DNA of 64,000 bases from positions 1-64,000 of the forward strand of contig JASDSW010000053.1 in the NCBI GenBank assembly GCA_041441555.1. The letters run 5' to 3'. The notes under the pieces are model-generated. The model searched no databases, was not told the origin of the DNA, and was given only the letters and a program-made list of their open reading frames with translations. Positions 8,413 through 17,003 of the stretch are shown in pieces. The stretch is from Pseudaeromonas sp041441555. GTDB lineage: Bacteria > Pseudomonadota > Gammaproteobacteria > Enterobacterales > Aeromonadaceae. The position numbers were made by a program, and so were the translations under genes. The stretch's first letter is position 1. Each line of letters opens with the position of its first letter.

Positions 8413-8898
8413 ATGGAATACAATACTTCAGAACTTTGTGACACCTACTCCGATCTGGTCGATGTCGTTGAACCCCTGTTCAGCAGCTTCGGTGGCCGCA
8501 ACTCCTTTGGTGGCGTCATCAGCACCATCAAGTGTTTCGAAGCCAATGGCTTGATCCGGGAACTGATCAAGGAAAACGGCGTCGGCCGGGTATTGTTGAT
8601 CGATGGCGGTGGCTCGCTGCGACGTGCGCTGATCGATGCCGAGATGGCCACCACAGCCCAAGAAAATGGTTGGGAAGGGATCGTCTGCTACGGCAGCGTG
8701 CGCGAGGTGGATGCGCTGGGTGAGCTGGACATCGGCATCCAGGCACTGGCTTCCATTCCGGTGGGTGCCGACGATAGCGAGGTCGGCGATACCGATCTGC
8801 CGGTCAACTTCGGGGGCGTCACCTTCCTGCCCGATGACCACCTGTATGCCGACACCACGGGCATCATCCTCTCGCCCGAGCCACTGGATCTCGAATAA
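8413..8898 (+). CDS. rraA: Regulator of ribonuclease activity A
   Basis: RraA is a trimeric protein that binds RNase E and inhibits it, altering mRNA stability globally. The 161-residue product has the same length as E. coli RraA and similar sequence along its whole length (YNTSELCDTY, VEPLFSSFGGR, GGVTFLPDDHLYADTTGI). The start at the ATG at 8413 was picked by that alignment; the open frame extends upstream but without homology. It has its own likely promoter after hslVU and is convergent with zapB. Confidence 0.96.
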   Translation: MEYNTSELCDTYSDLVDVVEPLFSSFGGRNSFGGVISTIKCFEANGLIRELIKENGVGRVLLIDGGGSLRRALIDAEMATTAQENGWEGIVCYGSVREVDALGELDIGIQALASIPVGADDSEVGDTDLPVNFGGVTFLPDDHLYADTTGIILSPEPLDLE

Positions 8899-8910
8899 GC
8901 CGCTCAGACA

Positions 8911-8937
8911 ACAACGCCGGTCAATGACCGGCGTTGT
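8911..8937. terminator. Convergent hairpin between rraA and zapB
   Basis: A perfect 12-bp stem (8911-8922 with 8926-8937, 3-nt loop) sits between two converging genes. T-runs are poor on both sides, so bidirectional termination is likely but not certain. Confidence 0.5.
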
Positions 8938-8964
8938 GCTATTAGACGGATGGGGGGGCAGCCA

Positions 8965-9180
8965 TCAGACCGCTTCGTCCATCTGATCCATCTTGCCGAG
9001 CAGCGCCCGCAGGCGATCCTGCCAGGCCTGATGGTCATTGCGCAGTTGCTGGTTTTCATCCTTGAGCCGCAGGTTCTGAGTCTTCAACTCTTCCAATTCC
9101 ATCTTCAGCAGCGCGATGTTATCGACCGCAGCCTGCACCTTGGCTTCCAGCTGTTCCAGTACTTCCAGAGACATAGTCAT
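8965..9180 (-). CDS. zapB: Cell division protein ZapB
   Basis: ZapB is a cytoplasmic coiled-coil protein that joins the Z ring through ZapA and supports FtsZ and chromosome organisation. The 71-residue product is almost wholly heptad-repeat coiled coil (SLEVLEQLEAKVQAAVDNI, then alternating Leu/Glu/Lys) and matches the N- and C-terminal ends of E. coli ZapB, which is slightly longer. The start could be the ATG at 9180 (as in the E. coli MTMSLEV form) or at 9174; neither has a strong ribosome site. It is convergent with rraA, as in relatives. Confidence 0.9.
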   Translation of the reverse strand: MTMSLEVLEQLEAKVQAAVDNIALLKMELEELKTQNLRLKDENQQLRNDHQAWQDRLRALLGKMDQMDEAV

Positions 9181-9307
9181 ACCCACTGTCTTGTTGATTC
9201 ATTCCGGGAGGCAAGCACCCAGGCTCGGGCTCAGAATACCCCGTCCCCCAGGGAGCAACAAGGCTCAGTTTCTCAGTTCCACGCGCCCGTGGCTCGAACC
9301 ATGGCGA

Positions 9308-10576
9308 TCAGAACAGTCCGACATACAGAGCAAACAGTCCGGCACAGACCAGCAACATCTGGCCGGCATAGGCCAAATTCCAGACCAGCAGATCCCGCGC
9401 CCGCACCCGGTAGCAAGCCAACAGCGCGAGGTTGGCTCCCGAGAGCGGCGTGGCGCCGGTCGACAGTCCCCATCCCAACAGGAAGCTCATGCCCAGCAGG
9501 GTCGGATCCGGCTTGAGGTGCCACAGCAGCGGCGCCAGGCTGGAGATGGTGATGATCGGGTGCACGCCGAAATAGGCGATGAGCAGGATCAGAGCCACCG
9601 TCAGGGTTGCCTCCAGCACCCCGAAGTGATGGAACATCGCCAGCAGAGGGGCTGGCGACCAGACCTGGGTCAGGCCGTTGATGCCAGCGGCCAGCAAACC
9701 AGCACCGAGAAACAGCACGATCTGGCTACCCATGGCCGGAAAACGCTCGGTGACCTGGCGGCGCAGCGCCAGCGCGATGTTCTGTTTAGGCATCAACAAC
9801 AACGAGATGAGCGGAGCAGCCAGGGAGATGATGCCGACTATGTTGAGCTCCGGCCACAGCAGTCGCCCCAGGATGACCGCCAGCGCCAACAGCCCGGGTA
9901 ACATCAGCGTCTGCAAGCGCAGCGGGTAGCCTTCAAAGTCCTCGACCCCGAGTTTGCGGACCTCCAACGCGGTGAGCAGCATGGCGGCGATGGAGCCTAG
10001 CAGTCCGAATGGCAGCAGATGGGTAAAGATCAGGCCGGGAGCATAGGTCACCGCCACCGCCATGGCGATGAAGAAGGGAGACCAGAAGGCAGCCGAGCAG
10101 TAGATGCGGCTGAGCATGATGACCTGGCGTCGTTCCAGCATGCCGTGCCGCGCCAGTCGATCGCCGACCACAAACAGCACCGACATGTTGATGACGGCGC
10201 CGAGCAGGTTGACGCCCAGCAGGGTACCCCAAACCCCCCGCCAACCGCGCCAGTGCCCCTGGTTTTGCGCCAGGGTGCCGGTCGCCAGGTTCAGACAGCT
10301 GACCGCCGCGAACAGGGTCACCATGTCGACATTCGGTAGGAACAGAGTCGCAGCGGCGAGACGAGCCCCCTGGCTCCAAGCCAGTGCCAGCAACAACAGG
10401 GCACACAGATAGAGGGCGAGGCACTGGCGGCGCGCCGCCGCATCCAGCCTAGGGCCCAGCAGCAGGGCCGCCGCCCAAGCGAGCCCGGCGGCGGGCCAAA
10501 GGGAGATGCCCAGATAGAGATGGGCCAGATCGGCCAACCACAGGCCGAGGATCAGCACTCCAGCGATCGGTTTCAT
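9308..10576 (-). CDS. Polytopic membrane protein, probable transporter
   Basis: A 422-residue very hydrophobic protein with roughly ten to twelve predicted membrane segments and no soluble domain. The C-terminal half has a GVHPIITISSLAPLL stretch and a second Gly/Ser-rich turn near the C terminus (WGLSTGATPLSGANL), reminiscent of the hairpin motifs of ion-transporter-superfamily permeases such as DASS or TRAP large subunits. I do not recognise the exact family or substrate. An AAGGAG site 10 nt upstream supports the ATG at 10576. It lies about 75 nt downstream of cysE on the same strand, so a link to cysteine or serine metabolism is possible but unproven. Confidence 0.75.
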   Translation of the reverse strand: MKPIAGVLILGLWLADLAHLYLGISLWPAAGLAWAAALLLGPRLDAAARRQCLALYLCALLLLALAWSQGARLAAATLFLPNVDMVTLFAAVSCLNLATGTLAQNQGHWRGWRGVWGTLLGVNLLGAVINMSVLFVVGDRLARHGMLERRQVIMLSRIYCSAAFWSPFFIAMAVAVTYAPGLIFTHLLPFGLLGSIAAMLLTALEVRKLGVEDFEGYPLRLQTLMLPGLLALAVILGRLLWPELNIVGIISLAAPLISLLLMPKQNIALALRRQVTERFPAMGSQIVLFLGAGLLAAGINGLTQVWSPAPLLAMFHHFGVLEATLTVALILLIAYFGVHPIITISSLAPLLWHLKPDPTLLGMSFLLGWGLSTGATPLSGANLALLACYRVRARDLLVWNLAYAGQMLLVCAGLFALYVGLF

Positions 10577-10650
10577 CAAACCACGGCTCCTTGTGCAACA
10601 CGCCAGCCGATGGCGCTCATCCCAGGTTGTCGCTCGGGACGAGGGATGGC

Positions 10651-11430
10651 TCAAAGCCCCTGATTCATATCCAGCGACGGTTTGTCACAATCCGGATGCC
10701 CAACCTCGTGAGCGGGGACCCCGGCAACCGTGGTATGCGGAGGCACCGGCTGCAACACCACGCTGCCAGCGCCAATCTTGGCGCCGCGCCCCACCTCGAT
10801 GTTGCCCAGCACCTTGGCGCCGGCGCCGATCATCACCCCTTCGCGGATCTTCGGGTGGCGATCGCCGTGTTCTTTGCCGGTACCACCGAGAGTCACGTTC
10901 TGCAGGATAGAGACATCATCCTCGACCACGGCGGTCTCCCCGATGATGATGCCGGTGGCATGGTCAAACATGATGCCGCGACCAATCTGCGCCGCCGGGT
11001 GCACATCCACCGAGAAGACCACCGAAATCTGGTTCTGCAGGAAGACCGCCAGCGAGTGACGTCCTTGTTGCCACAGCCAGTGCGCCACACGGTAGCCTTG
11101 CAGCGCATGGAACCCCTTGAGATAGAGCAAGGGGGTCGAGTAGTAACGCACGGCCGGATCTCGCTCCTTGACCGCGCAGATATCGGCGGCGGCGGCATCC
11201 AGAATGTCCGGCTGCGCTGCCAGGGCGGTCTCGATCACCTCGCGCAGCACGATGGCCGGCATCACGGCGCTGGCCAGTTTGTTGGCCAGCTGAAAGCTCA
11301 AGGCCGAGCGCAACGAGTCATGGTTGAGAATGGTCGAATGGAAGAAGCTGGCCAGCATCGGTTCTTCGTTCACCAGGCTCAAGGCCTCGGCCCGGATCTT
11401 GTCCCAGGTTTGTTGCTGCTTGCAGGCCAT
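10651..11430 (-). CDS. cysE: Serine O-acetyltransferase
   Basis: CysE acetylates L-serine with acetyl-CoA to O-acetylserine, the first committed step of cysteine synthesis and its feedback point. The 259-residue product has the alpha-helical N-terminal domain and a left-handed beta-helix of hexapeptide repeats (VHPAAQIGRGIMFDHATGI, VTLGGTGKEHGDRHPKI), including the catalytic Asp-His pair typical of the family. The C terminus carries the short tail used to dock into cysteine synthase, here ending in LDMNQGL rather than a terminal Ile. It begins 3 nt after fieF, implying co-transcription. Confidence 0.95.
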   Translation of the reverse strand: MACKQQQTWDKIRAEALSLVNEEPMLASFFHSTILNHDSLRSALSFQLANKLASAVMPAIVLREVIETALAAQPDILDAAAADICAVKERDPAVRYYSTPLLYLKGFHALQGYRVAHWLWQQGRHSLAVFLQNQISVVFSVDVHPAAQIGRGIMFDHATGIIIGETAVVEDDVSILQNVTLGGTGKEHGDRHPKIREGVMIGAGAKVLGNIEVGRGAKIGAGSVVLQPVPPHTTVAGVPAHEVGHPDCDKPSLDMNQGL

Positions 11431-11433
11431 AGT

Positions 11434-12354
11434 TCATTCCTGTCCTTCAATTGATGATGCAGGGAACCGTTCATGCCCCACCAGGGAGCGCGGATCCATG
11501 TGGATGATGACATCGGCGCCGGGGAATTTGGCCAGGATCAGCGCCTCGGTCTGATCGGCCAGATCATGCGCCTGGACCAGAGGCAGCGCATCATCCAGCT
11601 CCAGATGCAGCTGAATGAAGCGCAACGGGCCCGCCTGGCGAGTCCGCAGATCATGGATGCCATGTACTCCGGGCACCGAGACGGCCAACGCCTGGATCAG
11701 CGCACGCTCCTCGTCGGGTAACTGGCGATCCAGCAGCGTCTGCACCGCCTCATAGCCGATCTGTATCGCCCCCTTGAGGATGAAGAGCCCCAGCAGGATG
11801 GCAAACAGGCCGTCGGCCCACAGCCAGCCATACCAGGAACAGCCCAGCGCCAGCAACACGCCGAGGTTGAACAGAACGTCCGATTGATAATGCAGGCGGT
11901 CGGCGCGGATGGCCTGACTCTGGGTCTTCTGCACCACCAGGCTCTGGAAGGTCACCAGCACCAGGGTCAACGCCAGGGATCCCACCGTCACCCAGATACC
12001 GATATCGAGGTTCTTCAAGGGCTCCGGATTCACCAGTCGCGAAAAACCGTTCATCACCAGCACCAGGGCCGAGCCGGTGATGAAGGCCGCCTGAGCCAGG
12101 CTGGCCAGCGATTCGGCCTTGCCGTGACCGAAGCTGTGGTCGTGATCGGCCGGCGTCAGCGAATAACGCAGGGCGAACAGATTGATCAAGGAGGCGCTGA
12201 TATCCATCAGCGAGTCGGTCAACGAGGCGAGCAGGCTCGAGGAGCCGGTCAGCAGCCAGGCGATCAGCTTGGCCAGGATCAGAATGGCGGCGGTCGCCGT
12301 CGAAGCCAGGCCGGCAAGGGTTACCCAGCGGGAGTAGGAAGCAGTGGTGGACAC
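11434..12354 (-). CDS. fieF: Cation-efflux pump FieF (YiiP), CDF family
   Basis: Inner-membrane cation diffusion facilitator that exchanges Zn2+ or Fe2+ for protons. The 306-residue product (E. coli YiiP 300) has six membrane helices and the transport-site ligands on TM2 and TM5 (D47 and D51 in TDSLMDIS; HxxxD in LHYQSD), plus the histidine-rich loop HDHSFGHG (71-78) of the second metal site and a cytoplasmic dimerisation domain. It is first in a minus-strand run with cysE and a permease, and divergent from trmL. Confidence 0.95.
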   Translation of the reverse strand: MSTTASYSRWVTLAGLASTATAAILILAKLIAWLLTGSSSLLASLTDSLMDISASLINLFALRYSLTPADHDHSFGHGKAESLASLAQAAFITGSALVLVMNGFSRLVNPEPLKNLDIGIWVTVGSLALTLVLVTFQSLVVQKTQSQAIRADRLHYQSDVLFNLGVLLALGCSWYGWLWADGLFAILLGLFILKGAIQIGYEAVQTLLDRQLPDEERALIQALAVSVPGVHGIHDLRTRQAGPLRFIQLHLELDDALPLVQAHDLADQTEALILAKFPGADVIIHMDPRSLVGHERFPASSIEGQE

Positions 12355-12527
12355 AGAGTCATCCTCGACAAATCAGGAGGCCATTCCCGCCTCCATCTGT
12401 GAATAGGATCACTATCATACCTGTTGGCAAAATGAGGACAATCTTTCCCTGTGCCGAGGCCATTGCCGTTTCCATCGGCCCTCTGGCTTGGGTATCCTTA
12501 GCACCTCGCTTGACCAGAGGAGTCCGC

Positions 12528-12992
12528 ATGCTGCACATAGTGCTGTTCCAGCCCGAAATCCCGCCCAACACCGGCAACATCATCCGCCTGTGCGCCAATA
12601 CGGGTTACAAGCTGCATCTGATCGAACCCTTGGGATTTGCCTGGGATGACAAGCGCGTGCGCCGGGCTGGCCTCGATTACCACGAGTTTGCCGATGTGCA
12701 CCGCTACCCGAATCTGGCCAGCTGTCTGGCCACCCTGCCGCACAGCCGGGTCTTTGCCTGCACCACCAAGGGCAAGCGCTACCCTTCCGATTGCCAGTTT
12801 CAAGCCGGGGATGTGCTGCTGTTTGGCCCCGAGACCCGCGGACTGCCGATGGAGGTGATCGAGAGTCTGCCGCCGGAGCAACGACTGCGCATTCCGATGC
12901 AGGCCAACAGCCGCAGCATGAATCTCTCCAATGCGGTGGCGGTCTTTGTCTACGAGAGTTGGCGCCAGCTGGGATTCCCCGGCGCCTATTGA
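12528..12992 (+). CDS. trmL: tRNA (cytidine/uridine-34 2'-O)-methyltransferase TrmL
   Basis: SPOUT-class methyltransferase (YibK) that 2'-O-methylates the wobble base of tRNA-Leu isoacceptors using S-adenosylmethionine. The 154-residue product (E. coli 157) is a single trefoil-knot domain with the motifs PEIPPNTGNIIRLCANT near the N terminus, LLFGPETRGLP, and the knot-forming RSMNLSNAVAVFVYE near the C terminus. An AGAGGAG site 6 nt upstream fixes the start; the longer upstream frame has no homology. Convergent with lexA. Confidence 0.96.
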   Translation: MLHIVLFQPEIPPNTGNIIRLCANTGYKLHLIEPLGFAWDDKRVRRAGLDYHEFADVHRYPNLASCLATLPHSRVFACTTKGKRYPSDCQFQAGDVLLFGPETRGLPMEVIESLPPEQRLRIPMQANSRSMNLSNAVAVFVYESWRQLGFPGAY

Positions 12993-13014
12993 ATCGGTCA
13001 TCTCTGCGGCAGAG

Positions 13015-13037
13015 GGCGGCGGCTCGCCTCCGCCGCC
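13015..13037. terminator. GC-rich hairpin between trmL and lexA
   Basis: An 8-bp GC-only stem (13015-13022 with 13030-13037, 7-nt loop) sits between the converging trmL and lexA. It lacks a T-run; transcription-end function is plausible only. Confidence 0.4.
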
Positions 13038-13041
13038 GCGT

Positions 13042-13665
13042 TCAGTGCCAGTTGCCGTTGCGGATCACGCCGACGGCCAGCCCTTCGATATTCAGAGTCT
13101 GCTCGGTCAGATCGACCTGGATCGGCTCCAGCTCCTCGTTCTCCGGCAACAGCAGCACCTGATTGCCCTTGCGCTCGAAGCGCTTGACCGTCACCTCGTC
13201 ATCACCGACGCGCGCCACCACCACCTGGCCGTTGCGCACCTGCTGGGTCTTGTGCACCGCCAGCAGATCACCGTCCAGAATGCCGATATTCTTCATGCTC
13301 ATGCCGTGCACTCGCAGCAGAAAGTCGGCGCGCGGCTGAAACATGGCCGGATCGATCTGGTAGTGCGCCTCTACATGCTCGGTGGCCAGGATCGGCTCTC
13401 CGGCCGCCACCTGGCCGATCAGCGGCAACCCCAGCTCCTCCTCGCTTTCCTCATCCTGCAGCAGTTGAATGCCACGGGAGGTGCCCGGCATGATGTGGAT
13501 CACCCCCTTACGGGCCAGTGCCTTGAGGTGTTCTTCCGCCGCATTGGCCGACTTGAAGCCCAGGCGCATGGCGATCTCGGCCCGCGTCGGCGGCATCCCG
13601 GTCTGCTGCATGCATTCTTTGATCAGTTCCAGCACTTCGTTCTGGCGCGGCGTCAGATGTTTCAT
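13042..13665 (-). CDS. lexA: SOS repressor LexA
   Basis: LexA represses DNA-damage genes and cleaves itself when stimulated by RecA filaments. The 207-residue product (E. coli 202) has an N-terminal winged helix (1-70), the scissile Ala88-Gly89 bond in VAAGEP, and the Ser123/Lys161 catalytic dyad (GMSMKN; VTVKRFE). The ATG at 13665 was chosen by alignment. Two SOS boxes overlap its promoter, giving autoregulation. Unlike in E. coli, where dgkA and plsB are close by, plsB alone diverges from it here. Confidence 0.98.
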   Translation of the reverse strand: MKHLTPRQNEVLELIKECMQQTGMPPTRAEIAMRLGFKSANAAEEHLKALARKGVIHIMPGTSRGIQLLQDEESEEELGLPLIGQVAAGEPILATEHVEAHYQIDPAMFQPRADFLLRVHGMSMKNIGILDGDLLAVHKTQQVRNGQVVVARVGDDEVTVKRFERKGNQVLLLPENEELEPIQVDLTEQTLNIEGLAVGVIRNGNWH

Positions 13666-13674
13666 ATGATTTGC

Positions 13675-13690
13675 CTGTTTATTTATACAG
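13675..13690. promoter_or_regulatory. SOS box (LexA operator) 1
   Basis: CTG-N10-CAG with an AT-rich core (CTGTTTATTTATACAG). It lies 10 bp upstream of the lexA start codon and 20 bp from a second box, the tandem arrangement known for lexA genes. Confidence 0.85.
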
Positions 13691-13694
13691 ATGA

Positions 13695-13710
13695 CTGTGA
13701 GTATATACAG
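13695..13710. promoter_or_regulatory. SOS box (LexA operator) 2 and lexA -10
   Basis: CTG-N10-CAG; read on the minus strand it is CTGTATATACTCACAG, a near-consensus LexA site. It overlaps a TATACT -10 element (13700-13705, minus strand), with a possible TTGCAC -35 at 13722-13727, so LexA binding would block its own transcription. Confidence 0.9.
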
Positions 13711-13837
13711 GCATTGCCGAAGTGCAAGGTAAATGGTGCCGCCCGCCACCCAATCCCGGCGCCCAGCGGCAACTCACGACAAGTCGGGCCAGTTTTGCTA
13801 TGCTGGCCGCGCATTTTTCTTTGAGGATACCGGCCCC

Positions 13838-16273
13838 ATGTCCTTCGGCGCTTCCCTGCTCAGATCCCTCTGCCGCCTTCCCATCCGGCTGCTGGTCAAC
13901 CACAGTCCGCTCCCGGAAGAGCCGTTGACCCAACTCGGTCTGGATCCTGCTCGTCCCATCGTCTATGCGCTGAGTACCGACTCGCTGAGCGATCTGTTGA
14001 CGCTGGAGCTGTGCGTCGAACGATTGGGGCTGCCCAGCCCGTTTGCGCCGCTAACCCGCCAGGGCAAGAGTCACCCGCGCTATGTCTGTCTGGATCGCCC
14101 GCCGCTCCCCTTCGGCATCAAGCGCCGCGAGTTACCGAATCTGCCCACCCTGCAAACCTGGCTGACCCTCCATGAGCAGGATCCCCAGCTGGACATCCAG
14201 CTGGTGCCCGTCACCCTGCTCTGGCACCGCGCCCCCGGCAAGGAGAAACCGCAGCGGCTGCAGCCGCCGCCCGAGACCACACCCGGTGCCCTGCGCAAGG
14301 CCTTCATCGTCGCCCTGTATGGCCGGGAGAACCGGGTCCGTTTCTCGGCCCCCGTGTCGCTACGCGCCCTGGTCGATCAGCTGGGTACCGGCGAAGTGGT
14401 CGCTCACAAGTTGGCTCGCGTCGCCCGCATCCATTTCAGCCGCCAGCGCCAGGCGGCCAAGGGGCCGCGGCTGCCGGATCGCCAGGCGCTGTTCCGCGAG
14501 TTGCTGCGCAGTGACAACATAGTCCGTGCCATTGCGGAGCAGGCCAGCGCCGAGGGGAGCAGCGAAGAGGTGATCCGCGCGCGGGCGCTCAGCTACCTCG
14601 ACGAGATGGCTTCCGATTTTTCTTACCGGTTGATCCGGTTTGGCGACTACTTCCTCGGTTGGTTGTGGAACAAGCTCTATCGCGGCATCACGGTACGCGG
14701 TGCCGAGCGGGTGCGACGGCTGGCGCGCGAGGGGCATGAGATCATCTACATCCCCTGCCATCGCAGCCACATGGATTACCTGCTGCTCTCCTATGTCATC
14801 TATCACCAGGGGATGGTGCCCCCCCACATCGCCGCCGGCATCAATCTGAACTTCTGGCCGGCCGGTCCCCTGTTCCGTCACGGCGGCGCCTTCTTCCTGC
14901 GCCGCAGCTTCAAGGGGGACAAGCTCTACAGCACCGTGTTCCGCGAGTATCTAAGCCAGTTGTTCGCTCGCGGTTACGCCGTCGAGTATTTCACCGAAGG
15001 GGGGCGCTCGCGGACCGGCCGCCTGCTGCAACCCAAGACCGGCATGATCGCCATGACGCTGCAGGCCCAGTTGCGTGGCATCCACCGCCCGCTGACCTTT
15101 GTCCCCGTCTATCTGGGCTACGAGCATGTGATGGAGGTGAACACTTACCTCAAGGAGCTCAAAGGCAGCCGCAAGGAGAAGGAGAACTTCTGGCAGGTGG
15201 TCGGCATCCTCGGCAAGCTGCGCAACTTTGGCCGCAGCTTCGTCAACTTCGGCGAACCCCTGACCCTGCACCAGTTCCTGCAGCATCAGGTGCCGCACTG
15301 GCACGATGACCTAGATCCCAGCGGGCAGCACAAGCCGGAGTGGCTGGCCAGCACGGTGGAGACCCTGGCCAAAGAGCTGATGACCCGCATCAACGATGCC
15401 GCCGCCGTCAACGGCCTGACCCTGAGCGCCCTGGCCCTGCTGGCCACCGATAAGCAGGCGCTGCCCCGCGAAGATCTGCTGGCCCAGATCCGTCTCTATC
15501 AGGGGCTGTTGCAACGGGTCCCCTACAGCGACTTCAACGCCCTGCCCTCGGCCAGCGCCGAGGAGTTGCTGGATCAGGCGCTGGAGCTGAACAAGTTCCA
15601 GATCGAGGAGGATCGCCTCGGCCAGATCATCAGCATGGACCGCTATCAGGCGATCCTGATGACCTTCTACCGCAACACCATCCTGCACCTGTTCGCCCTG
15701 CCCAGCCTGGTCGCCACCCTGATCGAACGCAACGAGGGGATCGACCATGAGGCGCTGGTCGCCCGCTGCCGCCGCCTCTATCCGCTGCTGAAGAATGAGC
15801 TGTTCCTGCGTTACGAACTCGATGAGTTGGAGCCGCAGATCCGGGCCATCACCGATGCGTTCCACGATCTGGCGCTGATCGAGGAGCACAGCGGTGGCTA
15901 CTGGGTGCGACCGGAAGAGCAGATGCGGTTGCTGCTGCTGGCGCAAAGCATCCAGGAGACCCTGCAGCGCTATGCCATCACCCTGTCGCAGATCCATCAG
16001 CAACCCGGCATCACCCTGGCGCAGCTGGAATCCGACAGCCAGATGATGGCGGAACGTCTGGCGACGCTGCACGGCATTCACGCACCGGAATTCAGCGACA
16101 AGAGTCTGTTCAAGACCCTGCTGTTGAGCCTGCACCAGGAGGCCTACCTGCAGTGTCAGGGGGACGATCAACCGGTGACGGGGGATGCCCAGGCTCTCGA
16201 CGAGCTGGCCGCCATCCTGCTGCCGTTGCTGCCCGACCCGGTCCGCCGCACCCTGTTGCTGCCGGCGCGCTGA
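13838..16273 (+). CDS. plsB: Glycerol-3-phosphate 1-O-acyltransferase
   Basis: Membrane-associated PlsB transfers an acyl chain from acyl-ACP or acyl-CoA to sn-1 of glycerol 3-phosphate, the first step of phospholipid synthesis. The 811-residue product (E. coli 807) carries the acyltransferase block I HRSHMD (H308, D313), the later block with GGAFFLRRSF, block III FTEGGRSRTGR and the Pro-containing block IV. The start at the ATG at 13838 has GAGGAT upstream; the frame extends further upstream but into the lexA operator region. It is divergent from lexA and followed by a long hairpin. Confidence 0.97.
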   Translation: MSFGASLLRSLCRLPIRLLVNHSPLPEEPLTQLGLDPARPIVYALSTDSLSDLLTLELCVERLGLPSPFAPLTRQGKSHPRYVCLDRPPLPFGIKRRELPNLPTLQTWLTLHEQDPQLDIQLVPVTLLWHRAPGKEKPQRLQPPPETTPGALRKAFIVALYGRENRVRFSAPVSLRALVDQLGTGEVVAHKLARVARIHFSRQRQAAKGPRLPDRQALFRELLRSDNIVRAIAEQASAEGSSEEVIRARALSYLDEMASDFSYRLIRFGDYFLGWLWNKLYRGITVRGAERVRRLAREGHEIIYIPCHRSHMDYLLLSYVIYHQGMVPPHIAAGINLNFWPAGPLFRHGGAFFLRRSFKGDKLYSTVFREYLSQLFARGYAVEYFTEGGRSRTGRLLQPKTGMIAMTLQAQLRGIHRPLTFVPVYLGYEHVMEVNTYLKELKGSRKEKENFWQVVGILGKLRNFGRSFVNFGEPLTLHQFLQHQVPHWHDDLDPSGQHKPEWLASTVETLAKELMTRINDAAAVNGLTLSALALLATDKQALPREDLLAQIRLYQGLLQRVPYSDFNALPSASAEELLDQALELNKFQIEEDRLGQIISMDRYQAILMTFYRNTILHLFALPSLVATLIERNEGIDHEALVARCRRLYPLLKNELFLRYELDELEPQIRAITDAFHDLALIEEHSGGYWVRPEEQMRLLLLAQSIQETLQRYAITLSQIHQQPGITLAQLESDSQMMAERLATLHGIHAPEFSDKSLFKTLLLSLHQEAYLQCQGDDQPVTGDAQALDELAAILLPLLPDPVRRTLLLPAR

Positions 16274-16281
16274 CCTCAATT

Positions 16282-16320
16282 AACGAACGGGGGCATCGCT
16301 ACGCCATGCCCCCGTTCGTT
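16282..16320. terminator. Long hairpin after plsB
   Basis: A perfect 15-bp stem (16282-16296 with 16306-16320, 9-nt loop) lies between plsB and the convergent XRE-type gene. It has no T-run on either strand, but its position suggests a shared 3'-end or terminator element. Confidence 0.55.
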
Positions 16321-16353
16321 CCAACTGCTTCATGCCGCCAAGCGTGTCTGGCG

Positions 16354-16821
16354 CTATAACTTCCGCCCCAGCCGTTTCTCGATCTGACGTCGCTCCCACG
16401 ACGGCGAGAAGAAGTTAAACACCTCAAACACGTTCAGACCGTGCGACAGCAGGCCGATCCCCCAACCCAGCATGGGCCACCAGGCCCAGATGTAGCGGGC
16501 GTCGGTAGCAAAGTTGATCACAAACAGCAGGGATATCACGACGACGTACTTGATGGCGTGAGAGTAGAAGCCCTTGATGTCACGGACGTATTCCATCGCT
16601 TGCTGTTCGGTTTTATCCATCTGATCTTCTTGAGTCATGTCATTCTCCTTAGGCAGTGTGTCGACATGAACATCAAAAACAGCGGCCAGCGCTTTGGCAG
16701 ACTCAAGCCCAGGGGCCTGACCCCGTTCAATTCGCTGGATGGTGCGAATACTAAGACCGCTCAATAGGGCGAGTTGCTCTTGCGACCAGTTGCGCTGCAG
16801 TCTGAGTTTACGAACGTTCAT
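16354..16821 (-). CDS. XRE-type HTH protein with C-terminal 2TM domain
   Basis: A 155-residue two-part protein. Residues 1-60 form a Cro/C1-type helix-turn-helix (NWSQEQLALLSGLSIRTIQRI). After an acidic linker, residues about 88-140 form a 2TM domain with two membrane helices (YVVVISLLFVINFA; WWPMLGWGIGLLSHGLNVF) ending in a basic tail. The architecture suggests a DNA-binding protein held at the inner membrane. Targets are unknown; the gene stands alone, convergent with plsB. The HTH and 2TM calls are firm, the function is not. Confidence 0.85.
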   Translation of the reverse strand: MNVRKLRLQRNWSQEQLALLSGLSIRTIQRIERGQAPGLESAKALAAVFDVHVDTLPKENDMTQEDQMDKTEQQAMEYVRDIKGFYSHAIKYVVVISLLFVINFATDARYIWAWWPMLGWGIGLLSHGLNVFEVFNFFSPSWERRQIEKRLGRKL

Positions 16822-17003
16822 GCGGATCCCTCTGTCTTTGGTGTTCGATCGAAACTATCCGCCGATCGCCGATCAAGCGTGACGACATTTAGGCGACACC
16901 AACCTGACATATCAATAAAATCAATCAGTTAAAATCAAAAACCACCATCTAGAACGGACCAGCGACGCCACCGGCACCTCAGCATTGACGCTTCGATGAC
17001 GCC

